A stretch of 64,000 nucleotides of DNA from Rhizomys pruinosus (lineage: Eukaryota; Chordata; Mammalia; Rodentia; Spalacidae). The stretch covers positions 571,443 to 635,442 of the forward strand of contig VZQC01006636.1 of the NCBI GenBank assembly GCA_009823505.1, read 5' to 3'. A program made the position numbers and the translations under genes. Below, piece by piece: positions 23,910-36,380 of this stretch (position 1 is the stretch's first letter; every line of letters begins with the position of its first letter). The notes beneath the pieces are model-generated. The model was not told the DNA's origin. It made no database searches and saw only the letters and a list, made by a program, of their open reading frames with translations.

Positions 23910-24490
23910 TGTGGGAATGAAACTTTGTGTGTGGCTTGAGGCAAGAACTTGTAAGACCTGTCAGGTAAGCTCTCCAGTTAACTGATAACTCTGTAGGCAT
24001 TCAGTGGCCTCTCTGAGTTATCTGTAGTTCCCCAGAAAGTTCAGGATATTACAATGTTTCTTACTTTGCCTAATCTCTGCATAGTTCCAGAACTGATGGC
24101 CCCTTCCCTTGAGGCACTGAGCAAAATGTTGCACCTCTAGTTACCTGTTGCACAAACAGGAGCTCTGCAGCACCCCCACCCCGATAAGAGCCAAAGTGGC
24201 TGGCCCCTCCCTTCCACCTGCCCCGCCACTTCCTTGCCCAGAGCACAGTAGCCTTCAATATAGACCTCTCTGACAGAAAATAAACGGAGTTACTATCTTC
24301 CTGGCTCTCTGTGTGTGAGTCCGTTCATTTTCCATGGATGATCTCCTGAGGTTTTCCTTCCCCTCTTCTTGTGAGTGCAAAGCCTAGAGACTGTGGGCCT
24401 GCAGGCAGGGGACAGCCCCGGAGCTGGGCCAAAAAGGGAAGAACAGTGTGTGGAATGAGGTCACGCGTGACTCAGACATTGAACAAGACA
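23910..24490 (+). mobile_element. Solo LTR (same family as 15316-15893), plus strand
   Basis: Begins TGTGGGAATGAAACTTTG, has AATAAA in aaaataaacggagttac, and ends AACAAGACA. Flanks atcccg and atcccc look like a 6-bp target duplication with one change. Spacer A is empty at this site (around 14381). It is an independent insertion from the A-type LTR. Confidence 0.83.
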
Positions 24491-24780
24491 ATCCCCCATC
24501 TCTCTTTTCTCACTGATTGTCCCATGCTTCCTCTGCCTCCTAGTATTCTTGTGGTACCCAGTCATATGCATTCCCTGAGAACTTTTGAACTCAAATTTTA
24601 AGTACTTAGCCATATTTAAATTGGTATTTACTCACTGCACATGAATTTCATAAGGACATTTTCATGCAAGAATACAGTACACTTTGGATGTATTCTCAAC
24701 CCATGAACTCCTATTCTCGTCTGCCACACATCTCCCACTTTCATTGGTTACCAATGCTTAAACAGTTTGCAGGTACTGAT

Positions 24781-24792
24781 GATAGATAGATG

Positions 24793-24829
<37 letters not shown>
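24781..24829. repeat. (GATA)n microsatellite
   Basis: About 12 units with one tgga interruption. The B' copy is at 51989-52037 with the same interruption. Confidence 0.97.
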
Positions 24830-24859
24830 GCGTGATTTTATATATGTACATAAAATCTC

Positions 24860-25112
24860 GGGGATGGAGAGATGGCTTAGTGGTTAAGAGCACCGACTGT
24901 TCTTGTAGAGGACCTGGGTTCGATTCCCAGCACCCATATGGTGGCTAAGAACCGTCTTTAAATTGGGCACAGTGGCACATGCCTTTGGTCCTAGCATTTG
25001 GGAGGCAGAGGCAGGTGGATCTCTGAGTTCAAGGACAACCTAGTCTACAGAGTGAGTTCCAGGCCAGCTGGGGCTATGGGGAGACCCTGTCTCAAAAACA
25101 CCAAAAAATTAA
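24860..25112 (+). mobile_element. B2 head joined directly to a B1
   Basis: 24860-24957 is the tRNA-like half of a B2 ending at taagaaccgtc. 24960-25112 is a B1 (ggcacagtggcacatgcct to ctcaaaaacacc). There is no B2 tail between them. The same join is at 52072-52318. Confidence 0.8.
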
Positions 25113-25267
25113 TTAAGTAAGTAAGTAATTCAAATCTAGAATCCACAAATAAATCATGAAAATTTTTCTTTCAAAGATAGACTTAAATGTTTAATATGAT
25201 TTCATTAAATTCAATTTTAGTCATTTCCTGCAAATGATACTTCTTTCTTAAATTTTTAAAGTTCCTA

Positions 25268-25482
25268 TTTCTTTTTTTCTTATGTGTACAAGTGTACTCT
25301 CTGTGTGTAGGTTGACGCAGCCATATCATGCAATGCCGCGGAGGTCAGAAGAGGGAGTAGGATTCCCCTGGAACTGGAGTTAAAGACGGTTCTTAGCTGC
25401 CATGTGGGTGCTGGGAATCGAACCCGGGTCCTCTGTAATAGCAGTCCGTGCTCATAACCGCTGAGCCATCTCTCCAGCCCAG
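25268..25482 (-). mobile_element. B2 SINE, minus strand
   Basis: Ends ctgagccatctctccagccc, with cgaacccgggtcctctg as the reversed B box region. The copy is 52488-52690. Confidence 0.93.
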
Positions 25483-25744
25483 GTTCCTATTTCTTTATAC
25501 CTGAATAAATTACAAGTATATCAGGTTCACATTACCATTCATCAGCTGAAGGACATTTAGTTTGCTTCTATTTCCTACATATTGTAGAAGAGAGTCCCTG
25601 TGTCAGTGTGCATGTGGATGTCAGAGAACAACCTATAGGAGTACGTTCTCTACTTGACTATGTAGGTTTAGGGAATTAAACTCAAGTCATCAGGTTTGTC
25701 CACAAGTAACTTTACCTCTGAATCATCTTGCTGGCCCAACTTAT

Positions 25745-28020
25745 GTCTTGACAACTGAAATTATTGCTTTGTGTGGTAATAACTGTGTTTTATGTTTTGA
25801 CAATTTTGTACAGTGTGTGTAATGCATGGTGATCATATTCACTGCCCACTGCCTTCTTCTATTTCCCTCCCAGTCCTGCTGAGCCCTTCTTCCCAATCAG
25901 CCTCCTCCTCCTTTCATGCTTTCTGTGTGTGCAGGACTCGTACTAGCAGCACAGGGGCTGTGTTCATGATCGCAATGGCTATGTCAGGTTCAGAAGACAG
26001 GATTTCAGAGAGCTCCTCTCCATGTTCTGGTTCTTACTATCTTATGCTCTCTCCATGATGTTCTCTAGACCTTGAAGGGGGTGACATAGTTATGTTGTGC
26101 AGGGCCGAGCACTCCACTGTCAGTTGTTCTCAAACATTTTGACTAATGATGACCCTCCACTTTAATCATCGCCCAATGCAAAGGAAAGGTTCTATGAGTT
26201 ATATGAAGCAACATTAGTCTATGAACGTAGACATGAATATTTACATGGAAGTTTGACTATATAGCCATTTAGCTTCACTCCTACAGCCTATGACTTCCTC
26301 AGTCATAGGAGCTAAACCAGGTTTACAGTACTAGGCATGCATTCCTTCCTATGGAGTTTCACTCAAACTCAATTGGAAAACAATTGGTTACCTCAAAACA
26401 GTCTTGCCACAGTTGCACCAGCTTGCATATCTTGCCTGGAAGTTGGAATCCTAGCTGAAAGTGTCCACAGCTGGGTAGGACTAATAATAACCATTGCATT
26501 CCTGCAGCCTGCATACAATGTTCCAGAACTATTAATGCTATCCAGCAGGGAAGAAGCTTCCAGTTCTTTTCCAACTTGATTTTGCCATGTCCTGTATCTA
26601 AACTGCGTAGTGTCGTCAGCAACAGAGTTTGAGGTCTGCCTGTTTAGTTCTGGTGGGCACCCAAGAACACAGCAATAGCTTGAAATGCTTTGGGAACCTC
26701 AGAGGGTTCTTCAACAACATGATAGACGGAGGTATCCTGCAGGTGGTACTAGGATATTCATTTAGTGAACTATGGCTTCCAGCCCAACATTATCCACACA
26801 CTCAAATTATTGTTTAATTATATTTTAGTTAGTTAATAAATGAGTAATGTTCAATATATATTTTTATGCATCATTAGTTTTTTTTTTTTTGTTAACCCTC
26901 TTACACCCCCACTTTCCCTTATCCTCAGCCCCATCCCTATTCAAGCATTTCAACTCCTGGCACCCACATACTTTCATCATTACGGTATGAGTTTTAGTAT
27001 CTCTCCAGCAAAAAAAAACACTTTGTCCCTTTTGATCTCTCAGGACAACTTCCTGCTGCCTAGACTCTACAAGTACTCTAATTTAAACACAAGAATTTTG
27101 AAAATTAACCATAGGATCTGCATATGAGGGAGATAAGGGAGAGCCATTTCCCTCAAACAGTATGATACTTTCCAGACTCCATTTTTAAAATTTTTCCATA
27201 AGTTTATTTTTCTTTAGTGCTGAATAGAACATCTATAAGATAATTTGAGGCTGCTTCTATCTCCTAGCTATTAGGACTACAGTAACAATGAACATGAATG
27301 TGCAAGGGTATCTGTCATACACTTTGGATGAATGCCCAAGAATTGAATAGCTGGGCCATGTAGTATTTTTATTTCTAGCTTATTTTAATGCACTGACTTT
27401 CTTAGTGGCCATGCCTATTTATAATCCCACCAATAGTTAATAAATTTTCCTCTTTCCACACATCCTCACCAGAATTTGATGCCATTTGTTTAATCATGTA
27501 GGAGTTCAGAGTTGAGTGATATACACTAGAGGCTGGGAAGATTGAAACAGAAAAGGAACGAGATGAGGTTGGATAATAAATTCCGCAGTACAGTTAGATA
27601 GGAGTAAGTTCTAAGCAGAGTAGAGCAACCACAGCCATGATAATGTATTTTAGATATTCTAAGAACTATAAGAGAGTTTAATGAGTCTCAAAAACAAATG
27701 GGTTAGAGAGATTGATCAGCAGTTAAGAGCCCTGCTTTGGTCTTCCTGAGGACTGGAATTCAATTCCCAACACCTGTGTGGCAAGTGTCAACCCTCTGTA
27801 ACTCCAGGACTAGGGGATCCCACACCCTCTTCTGACCTCTGCAGGCATTCCTTGACATAGGCCCACTTACATCCATGAAGACAATAGTCATAAAATAAAA
27901 TATTTGAAAAAGCAAATAAATGAAAATGGATTAATGTCATGGAAATGAAAATCCATATTTTCCTCATTTTATCATATGTTGTCTACATGTGTTATCATAC
28001 TGTGTCTACCACATTAATAA
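25745..28020. other. Spacer B, gene-free
   Basis: Paralogous to 15105-18150. The LTR target used in spacer A is uninterrupted here (gggctgtgttcatgatcg, about 25950). The MT LTR site is also empty (27388-27430). 27700-27905 is the ancestral old B2. Confidence 0.55.
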
Positions 28021-28108
28021 ATAAAATTATTAAGTATCAATTAATATTTGATGCAGAAGTTAATTGGCTGCCCTAAGTTATACAAATGATAACTGGATAT
28101 TATGAGAG

Positions 28109-28262
28109 TTAGTTTTCACAACCTTTCATTATTTGGCACCAGAGCTTATTCATAACCCACTTGAATTCTTCATTTCGGAGGGTATAGATTAAAGGATTCA
28201 ACAGAGATATTACAAAGGTGTAAGACACGCTCACAATTTTGTCAATTGGGATGGAGGTCACA
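28109..28262 (-). pseudogene. OR3: truncated 3' fragment of a gamma-type olfactory receptor
   Basis: Only about the last 50 codons remain: the loop 3/TM7 side with [29 protein letters not shown], and the tail KGCEN then stop. It is closest to OR6 in coding and 3' flanking sequence (tatgagagttagttttcaca). The homology stops at about 28260 at catatatgagtatcag, where a shuffled copy of spacer A begins. The first five sixths of the gene, its start and its promoter are gone, so it cannot make a receptor. The open frame continues 80 bases into foreign DNA by chance. Confidence 0.92.
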
Positions 28263-28939
28263 TATATGAGTATCAGCAAACTCTCTAGGGTACATAATAA
28301 TTCATATATATGCATTATTTTGTGTATGTAGAATCTAGAATTCACAAATACACCATGAGAATTTGTCTTTGATAGACAACTTACTTAATATGATTTTCCC
28401 AGTTTTAGTCATTTCCTGCAAATGACTAATTTTTTCTTAAAATTTTTTATGTTCCTATTTCTTTACACCTGAATGGAAGCCTAGTGTGCAAGTGTACCAC
28501 ATTTGCATTATCATTCATCAGTTGAAGGACATTTAGGTTGCTTCCATTTCCTACATATGTTAAGAGTTAGTCCCTGTCTCTTTGTGTGCATGTGGAAATC
28601 ACAGACTAACCTGTGGGAGTTGATTCTCTACTTGGCCATAGAGGTCAATGACAATAAACTCAAGTCATCAGGTTTATCCAGAAGTAACTTTACCCTCTGA
28701 ATCATCTTTCTGGTCCAACTTCTTTCTTGACAACTGAAATTATTGCTTTGTGTAGTAATAACTGTGTTTTATTTTTTGACAATTTTGTACAGTGCGTATA
28801 ACATATGGTGATCATATTCACTGCCCACTGCCTTCTTCTGTTTCCCTCCCATTCCTGCTGAGCCCTTCTTCCCAATCAGCCTCTTCATACTTTCATGCTT
28901 TCTGTGTATGCAGGACTCATGCTGGCAGCACAGGGGCTG

Positions 28940-29519
28940 TGCTGGTGGTTTATAGTCTTTGAGTCATGCCTGACCACATTCCACACGCTGTTCTTCTCTC
29001 CCTGGTAGCTTCAAGGCTGTCCCCTGCCTGTAGGCAGACCACCTCTAGTCTTAGTTCCTGGCAAGGAGAGGGGAGGGGGAACCGCAGGAGATCACCCATG
29101 GAAATGAATGGATTCACAGACAGAGAGCCGGGAGAAAAGTGACTCAGATTTATTCATGCCAGTGATGTTTATATATTGAAGGCTACTGTGCTCTGGGCAA
29201 GGAAGTGGGAGCAAGAGGGAGGGGAAGGGCAAACCACCTTGGCTCCTACCAGTGGGCTGTATATCTCATGTTTGAGCAACAGGTAAACTAGAGGTTCAAC
29301 ATTCTGCTCATTGCCTCAAGGGAAAGGGCTATCTGGTCCTGGAACATTTCAGAGATAGGCGAGGTGAGAAAACATTGTACTATCCCAGACCTTCCAGAGC
29401 TACAGATAACTCACAGAGACAAGTGAAATGCCCACAGAGATATCAGATAATTCTCAGAGGTTTCTCAGGACAGGCCTTACAAGTTCTTTCTTCAATCCAG
29501 GCAAACTTTCATTCCTACA
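28940..29519 (-). mobile_element. Solo LTR, block C first copy
   Basis: Same insertion as 15316-15893 by position. The target duplication gggctg is perfect at 28934-28939 and 29520-29525. Confidence 0.85.
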
Positions 29520-30445
29520 GGGCTGTGTTCATGATCACAATGGCTATGTCAGGTTCAGAAGACAGGATTTCAGAGCTCCTCTCCATGTTCTGGTTCTTAC
29601 AATCTTATGCGCTCTCCATGATGTCCTCTAGACCTGGAAGAGGATGATATAGTTATGTTGTTCAGGGCTGAGCACTCAATATCTAAATAGACTTTCCCAG
29701 CCTGAAGGATCCAATAATGTTTTGGCCTTGCAAGTTCCCAGAGGACTGGTAACGATCTCTGTTTAAATCTTTGCCAAATCAGTAATCAAGGTCTTCTGCT
29801 AACTCCCGCTTGGAACTTCAAATATCATGAGTAGTGGCTAGTTTTAGAAATGCTGTTAGAACGGCATTAAGGATGTGTCTTGGGTGTAATTTAGATTAAG
29901 ACGTGAGTTACACAATGTTTAATGCTTCTATACTGGGCTTGTTTGTTCATTGTAAACTTGGTGGGTGTGGACAAGCATATAAATTGACTTTTGGCATGGC
30001 TTCTTGTTCAGATAGATTTTTCTCTGAGATCTTGCATGGTCTAGTACAGATGGCTGATCCAGAAATGGAAATGAGAGTTATCAAGATTATGTGCCTGATT
30101 ATCATTGGAAATTATGATAATTTATTACTGATTGACTTGGCAGATTATATTTCAGGATTTTCAAATACCCAGGATTGGATAGAAATAAAGTTATAGAGAT
30201 CATTACTTCAGTCAGAGAAATTAATCACCTGACATTTTCTCTTGCTTAATTGAAGGACATGTTTTTGCTCCCTACCAAGAGAAGATGCTGAAAAAAATAC
30301 TTATTTAGATGCCATGCTTCAGAAATATATGACAGAGTATGGAATATTTTTAGTGCTTGAAATAAAATTGAGTTGATAGTTGCCACAAGAAAATGGTGCA
30401 GAAAACTTAGTATTGAGTCCCTAGCACAACTGATAGATCATTCTT

Positions 30446-31066
30446 TTTGTTATTCCCAAACACATTTAGAGATTCACATTTTAACAGTAAATTTGCATGC
30501 AGCTAAAAAGTTGTGTAACATTTTTTTAGAATATGACTACATATCCTCCATCTATATATAGTGATTACAATGTGTGAGTATAAGTGGTGAGATAATTCTA
30601 TAGCCCATTTATAGATTCACATTGTAATAGCACAGTTGCTTTCAGATACAATGAAATATAATAATAAAGTTGCTCAGTTTGCCTGGCAACTGGGGATTTG
30701 GTGTTAACATCCACAAATGAGGGAAACCATTTGTCTTTTTTTTTTCTGGGACTGTGTTACATCACATAGTATAATTGCTTCGAGTTCCATCCATTTACCA
30801 GAAAAGCTCATGATGTCATCTTTCTTTACTGCTGCATAGAACTCCATTGTGTAGATGTACCACATTTTTGTTATCCAGTCATCAGTTGAGGAACATTTGG
30901 ATTGGTTCCAGGTCTTTTCTATTGTGAAGAGACCTGCAATAAACATAGCTGTGCATGTATCTTTGTGGTAGGATGCATCTTGTGAGTATATACCCAAGAG
31001 TGGTATGGCTGGGTCAGGTGATCTATCTGGGTTCTTCTGGCAAACCATGAAAGCCAGAAGAAACCA
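30446..31066 (-). mobile_element. L1 3' end, block C copy
   Basis: Same insertion as 12294-12911, with gatagatcattctt at 30432-30445 and 31067-31080. The foldback right arm has a cc-to-ac type mismatch (agaaaccag). Confidence 0.85.
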
Positions 31067-31387
31067 GATAGATCATTCTTCAACCTGCTTTCTCATTCGA
31101 TGGTGTTTTCTGCACCAATTTAATCCTCGCATTGATATTTAGCCATGATCTAGCTATTTATCCAATGATAAAAAGAGACAAAAATCCTAAATACTTGGAC
31201 CTAGAATTCACAAATAAAAGAGAATATATACCGCTTTTCTTCACTGTCAGGCATGAGAAACCTCTTTGACTTGTTAGTCAGGGGTGATCAAAAGATTTCC
31301 AAAATAATACAGGCTATTGCCATAGCCTTGTTGTCTCTTAGCACTTGAGGTAAGACCCTGTTGCTGTAAACACCACACAAGACTTTC

Positions 31388-31520
31388 ATCCTAGCACTTC
31401 GGAAGGAGGGGCAGGCAGATCTCTGTGAGTTCAAGGCCAGCCTGTTCTACAGAGTGAGTTCCAGGACAGCTGGTGCTACAGGGAGACACTGTCTCAAAAA
31501 TACCAAAAAGAAAAAAAAAA
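31388..31520 (+). mobile_element. B1 SINE, block C copy
   Basis: Counterpart of 13225-13365, same A-rich tail. Confidence 0.85.
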
Positions 31521-32015
31521 AAGAATCCTTTTTAGAGGAGTTGGAAGATGCTATATGTATCCATACCTGGTCAAAATTAAGAAAGCAAGTGTCTGTGGGG
31601 TACCCAGCCCCAGGTAGCACATCTGTCATGCAGCCTCTGTACCTAAAGCTCAGGGAACAGCACAAAAGGGTACAGAAGGTAATAAGATCCAGAGAAGTAG
31701 GGATTCCCCTGCTAGATAGTGTACTTGCTCAGGCACATTGCCCCATGAGATTTCTACAGCACAGCTACCTAAACCAGACCTACAAATGACAACTCCAGTC
31801 CATGTGCAAATGCTGATGTGGGGAATTTCACAGGGCCCTACCTCTACATGAGGAGTGACAGGCAATCACTGTGTGTTTAATGCATGGTGATCACATTCAC
31901 TGCCCACTGCCTTCTGTTTCCCTCCCACTCCTGCTGAGCCCTTCTTCCCAATCAGCCTCCTCCTACTTTCATGCTTTCTGTGTGTGCAAGACTCGTGCTC
32001 GCAGCACAGGGGCTG

Positions 32016-32589
32016 TGCTGGTGGTTTATAGTCTTTGAATCATGCCTGACCACATTCCACACGCTGTTCTTCTCTCCCTGTAGCTTCAAGGCTGTCCCCT
32101 GCCTGCAGGCCGACCCCTCTAGTCATAGTTCCTGGCAAGGAGAGGGGAGGGGGACTCGCAGGAGATCACCCATGGAAATGAATGGACTCACAGAGAGCCA
32201 GGAGAAAAGTAACTCAGTTTTATTCATGCCAGTGATGTTTATATATTGAAGGCTACTGTGCTGTGGGCAAGGAAGTGGGGGCAAGAGGAAGGGGAAGGGC
32301 AAACCACCTTGGCTCCTACCAGTGGGCTGCATATCTCCTGTTTGTGCAGCAGGTAAACTAGAGGTGCAACATTCTGCTCAATGCCTCAAGGGAAGGGGAT
32401 ATCTCGTCCTGGAACTTTTCAGAGATAGGCGAGGTGAGAAAACATTGTACTATCCCAGATCTTCCAGAGCTACAGATAACTCACAGAGACAAGTGAAATG
32501 CCCACAGAGATATCAGATAATTTTCAGAGGTTTCTCAGGACAGGTCTTACAAGTTCTTTCCTCAAACCAGGCAAAGTTTCATTCCTACA
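32016..32589 (-). mobile_element. Solo LTR, block C second copy
   Basis: Flanked by gggctg at 32010-32015 and 32590-32595. It is the second copy of one insertion, carried by the internal rearrangement of block C. Confidence 0.85.
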
Positions 32590-33692
32590 GGGCTGTGTTC
32601 ATGATCACAATGGCTATGTCAGGTTCAGAAGACAGGATTTCAGAGCTCCTCTCCATGTTCTGGTTCATACAATCTTATGCTCTCTCCATGATGTCCTCTA
32701 GAGCTAGAAGGGGATGATATAGTTATGTTGCTCAGGGCTGAGCACTCAATAGTCCATTGCTCTCAACCACTTTGACTAGTGACGACTCTGCTTTAATCAT
32801 TGCCCAGTGCAAAGGAAAGCTTCTATGAGTTATATGAAGCACCATTTGTCTACGAATAGAGACTTGACTATTTCGACAGTTTGACTACATATCCATTTAA
32901 CAAAATGTCAGTAATAAGATTCACTCCTACAGCCTGTGACTTCCTCAGGAGCTAAACCAGGTTTACAGTACCAGCCATGCATTCCTTCCTGTGGAGTTTC
33001 ACTCAAACCCAACTGGAAAATAATTGACAACCTCAAAACAGTCTTGTGACTGTTGCACCAGTTTGCATATCCTGCCTGGAAGTTGGAATCCTACCTCAGA
33101 GTGTCCACAGCTGGATAAGACTACTGATGACTTTGGTCTTCCTTCAGCCAGCACAGAATGTTTCAGAACGATTAATGAGGGAAGAGGCTTCCAGTTCATT
33201 TCCAACTTGATTTTACCTTTCCTGTACGCAAAATGTGTGGTGTCTTAAGAACTTAAGGTCTGCCTGTTTAGTTCTGGTGGGCACCCAAGAACACTGCCAA
33301 TAGCTTGGAATGCTTTGAAATCCTCAAAGGGTCCTTCATCACCATGATAGATGGAGGTATCCTGCAGGTGGTACTAGGATATTCATTTAGTGGACTATGG
33401 CTCCCAGCCCAACATTATCCACACACTCAAATTATTTTAATTATACTTTAGTTAATAGAGGTGTAACTTTCAATATGTTTTTTACACACCTTTAGTTTCT
33501 TCTTAGAACACTCATCAGTTCATTATTTACACTGCTCCTGCTTCCTAGCTATTACAACTAGAGTAGCAATGAACATGGATGTACAAGTGTATCTCTCAGG
33601 GGCACAGAGTCCTTTGGATAAACACTCAGGAGTGGAATAGTTAAACCATGTAATATTTTTGTTTTAATTTTTTTAACTCACTGATAAATTAC

Positions 33693-35734
33693 TGTATTAG
33701 TCACTTTTCTGTTGCTATGATAAAACACCATGACCAAGGAACCCATAAAAGGAAGAGTTTATCCGAGCTTACTATTGATGGTTCCAGGGAACCAGAGTCC
33801 ATTGTGGAGGGTGGCATGGCGGCCGGAGACTGGAGCAGAAAGCCGAGGGCCACATCTCGCAAAGAGCACAGGAAGCAGAGAGCAACTGTAGATCACGAGG
33901 CTTGTTAAAATTCACTAAGCCTGCCACCAATGACACACTTCCCCCAGCATGGCCACACCTTCTAAGACCTCCAAAAACAGAACCACCAACTGGAGACAAA
34001 TGTCTGAATACTTACAGCCTATGGGGGACACTCATTCAAACCACCACATTCTACTCCCTGGCCCCCATAGGCACCTGACCATATAAAATGCAAAATGCAT
34101 TTAGTCCAACCTTCAAAGTCCCCACAGTCTTTACCAGTCTGAATGCCATTCAAAAGTCCACAGTCCAAAGTCTCCTCTGAGACTCAGGCCAGTCTCCCAA
34201 ACTGTAAGCTCCTGTAAAATCAAAAGACAAATTACATACTCCCAACATACAGTGGAACTGAATACACATACACATCCCCATCCCAAAAGGGAGGATAGAG
34301 GCATAGTGAGGAATACTGGACCAAAACAAGTCTGAAAAACCACATGAAGAAATGCCAGTCCATGTAGCTCCACATGCAACCTCTGGGACTTGACTTCCAA
34401 AGGCCTTAGATGGCTCAGCCTTCCAATTGCCTTGAAACACACATCATCTCTTCTTTGGCTGGTACCACATCCCTGTATGCAGCTCTCCTTGGCAAATATC
34501 TCCAGTTCTGGCATCTCGAATGTCTTCTTAGGGTCTCCACTGCCAACCAGCTTCACATTCACAGCTTCATGCAATGGCATCCAGGGCCTACTTTGTGCGG
34601 GACACCCTGCTGCACTCTGCCTGACCTTGGCAGGTTCTCTGAAACCGTGGAGGAAGAACTGAGACCCCTTCATCTGCAAACTTCATGCCTCTAAAGCCAG
34701 CACAACGTGAATGAAACTGCCGAGTTGGCTGCAATTTTGGATGGACCCTGGCCTATTCAACCACATTGCAACTTTTCTCTTGCCCTGGAACTTGCTGGAG
34801 GATTAGCTGGGTGTGGTCTTGCACTGAAGGTACTGATTCTTTTGTTTACTTGTAAATCTCCAGGCCTCTCCTAATGGCTTTAATCTCCTTATGAAAGGAG
34901 ACCTCTCCTTCACATGCGTCGACCCCACCTTTAATCTTCCTAGGGCAGTTATCAGATCCAAACTGTACATTCTGCAATTCCTTCCACCCCATTTGCTCTT
35001 CTTTTTCACTAGTATCTGCAAATATTCACCATAAAAGCCACGCCACCATTCTACATTAGGCTGTCTTGAAAAAATATCCTCCACCAAAGACATAGGCCAT
35101 TGTTTTTCAACTTAGCACAGGCAAGCATCTGGCTGGGCAAACATGCCAGACTCTTTATCAAAATATCCCGGTTGCTGCCCAATCTCGTTATTTTCCCTGG
35201 AAACATATCTTTAGCCATGTTTTCTTCGCAGGCCTCCACTAGAAATGGCCCTTTAAGCTCTGCTTACAGTAGTCAACAGCCTTTCTAGCCCAAAGTTCCA
35301 AAGTGTTCCACATTTCTCCAAACATCCACATGGTCAGGTTCTTCACAGCCAACAGCCCACTCTCTGGTACCAAATTACTGTATTAGTCACTTTTCTGTTG
35401 CTGTGATAAAACACCATGACCAAGGAACCCATAAAAGGAAGAGTTTATCCAAGCTTATGATTGATGGTTCCAGGGAACCAGAGTCCATTGTGGAAGGAGG
35501 CATGGTGGCCGGAGACTGGAGCAGAAAGCCGAGGGCCACATCTCGCAAAGAGCACAGGGAGCAGAGAGCAACTGTAGATCACAAGGCTTGTTAAAACTCA
35601 CTAAGCCTGCCCCCAATGACACACTTCCCCCAGCATGGCCACACCTTCTAAGACCTCCAAAAACAGCGCCACCAACTGGAGACAAATGTCTGAATACTTA
35701 CAGCCTATGGGGGACACTCATTCAAACCACCACA
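33693..35734 (-). mobile_element. Complete MaLR (MT-like) element: two LTRs and noncoding interior
   Basis: The 5' LTR is 35379-35734 and the 3' LTR 33693-34048 (356 bp each). I count 13 differences between them, about 3.7 percent. The interior is 34049-35378. Next to the 5' LTR the minus strand reads gtaattTGGTACCAGAG, a leucine-tRNA-type primer site as in ERVL/MaLR. A purine-rich tract (gggagtagaa) precedes the 3' LTR. No gag or pol frame is recognisable; the 182-codon frame 34131-34679 has no recognised domain. It is a non-autonomous retrotransposon. There is no clean 5-bp target duplication (attac against gtcct). Confidence 0.85.
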
Positions 35735-36024
35735 GTCCTCATACCAGTTTATAATCTCATCAACAGTGAATAAATTTTCCTCTTTCCACACATCCTCAAC
35801 AGCATTTTATGTCATTTGTTTGATCCTATTGGAGTTCAGAGTTGAGTGATCTACACTAGAGACTGGGAAGATTGAAAAAGAAAAGAAATGAGATGAGTTT
35901 CTCAATACAGTTAGATAGGAGGAGTAAGTTCCAACCAGACTAGACTGATGATAGCTCATGATAATGTATTTTAGATATTTTAAGAACTGGAAAAGAGCTT
36001 AGTGATTCTCAAAACAAATAAATA

Positions 36025-36380
36025 AGGAACTTGAGAGATTGCTCAGGAGTTAAGAGCACTGGCTGCTGTTGCCAAAGACTGATTCCCAGAAGTTACCTGG
36101 CAGCTAACAACTGTCTGTAACTGTAGTTCCAGAGAACCAACACTGTCTTCTGACCTCAGCAGGCATTGCATGACACAGTTACATTTATATCCATGGAGGC
36201 AATAAATTCATACACATAAAATAAAATATTTTTTGGTCTTTTTGAGACAGGGTCTCCCTTTAGCCCCAGCTGTCCTGGAACTCATTCTGTAGATCAGGCT
36301 GGCCTTGAACTCACAAAGATCCACCTGCCTCTGCCTCCCAAGTGCTAGGATTAAAGGCATGCACCACCACGCCTGGCCAA
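36025..36380. mobile_element. Old B2 (plus) followed by B1 (minus)
   Basis: Counterparts of 17641-17850 and 17853-17997. The B1 (36236-36380) shows that this part of block C is closer to A than to A'. Confidence 0.88.

Noticed and set aside
24781..24829. Tetranucleotide run considered as a regulatory GATA-factor cluster
   Set aside because: A plain microsatellite sharing its interruption with the duplicate. There is no sign of conserved spacing or nearby promoter.
34131..34679. 182-codon open frame on the minus strand, the longest non-OR frame apart from L1
   Set aside because: It lies between and partly beside the LTRs of the MaLR element, starts in the interior and shows no recognisable retroviral or host domain. 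MaLR interiors are noncoding.
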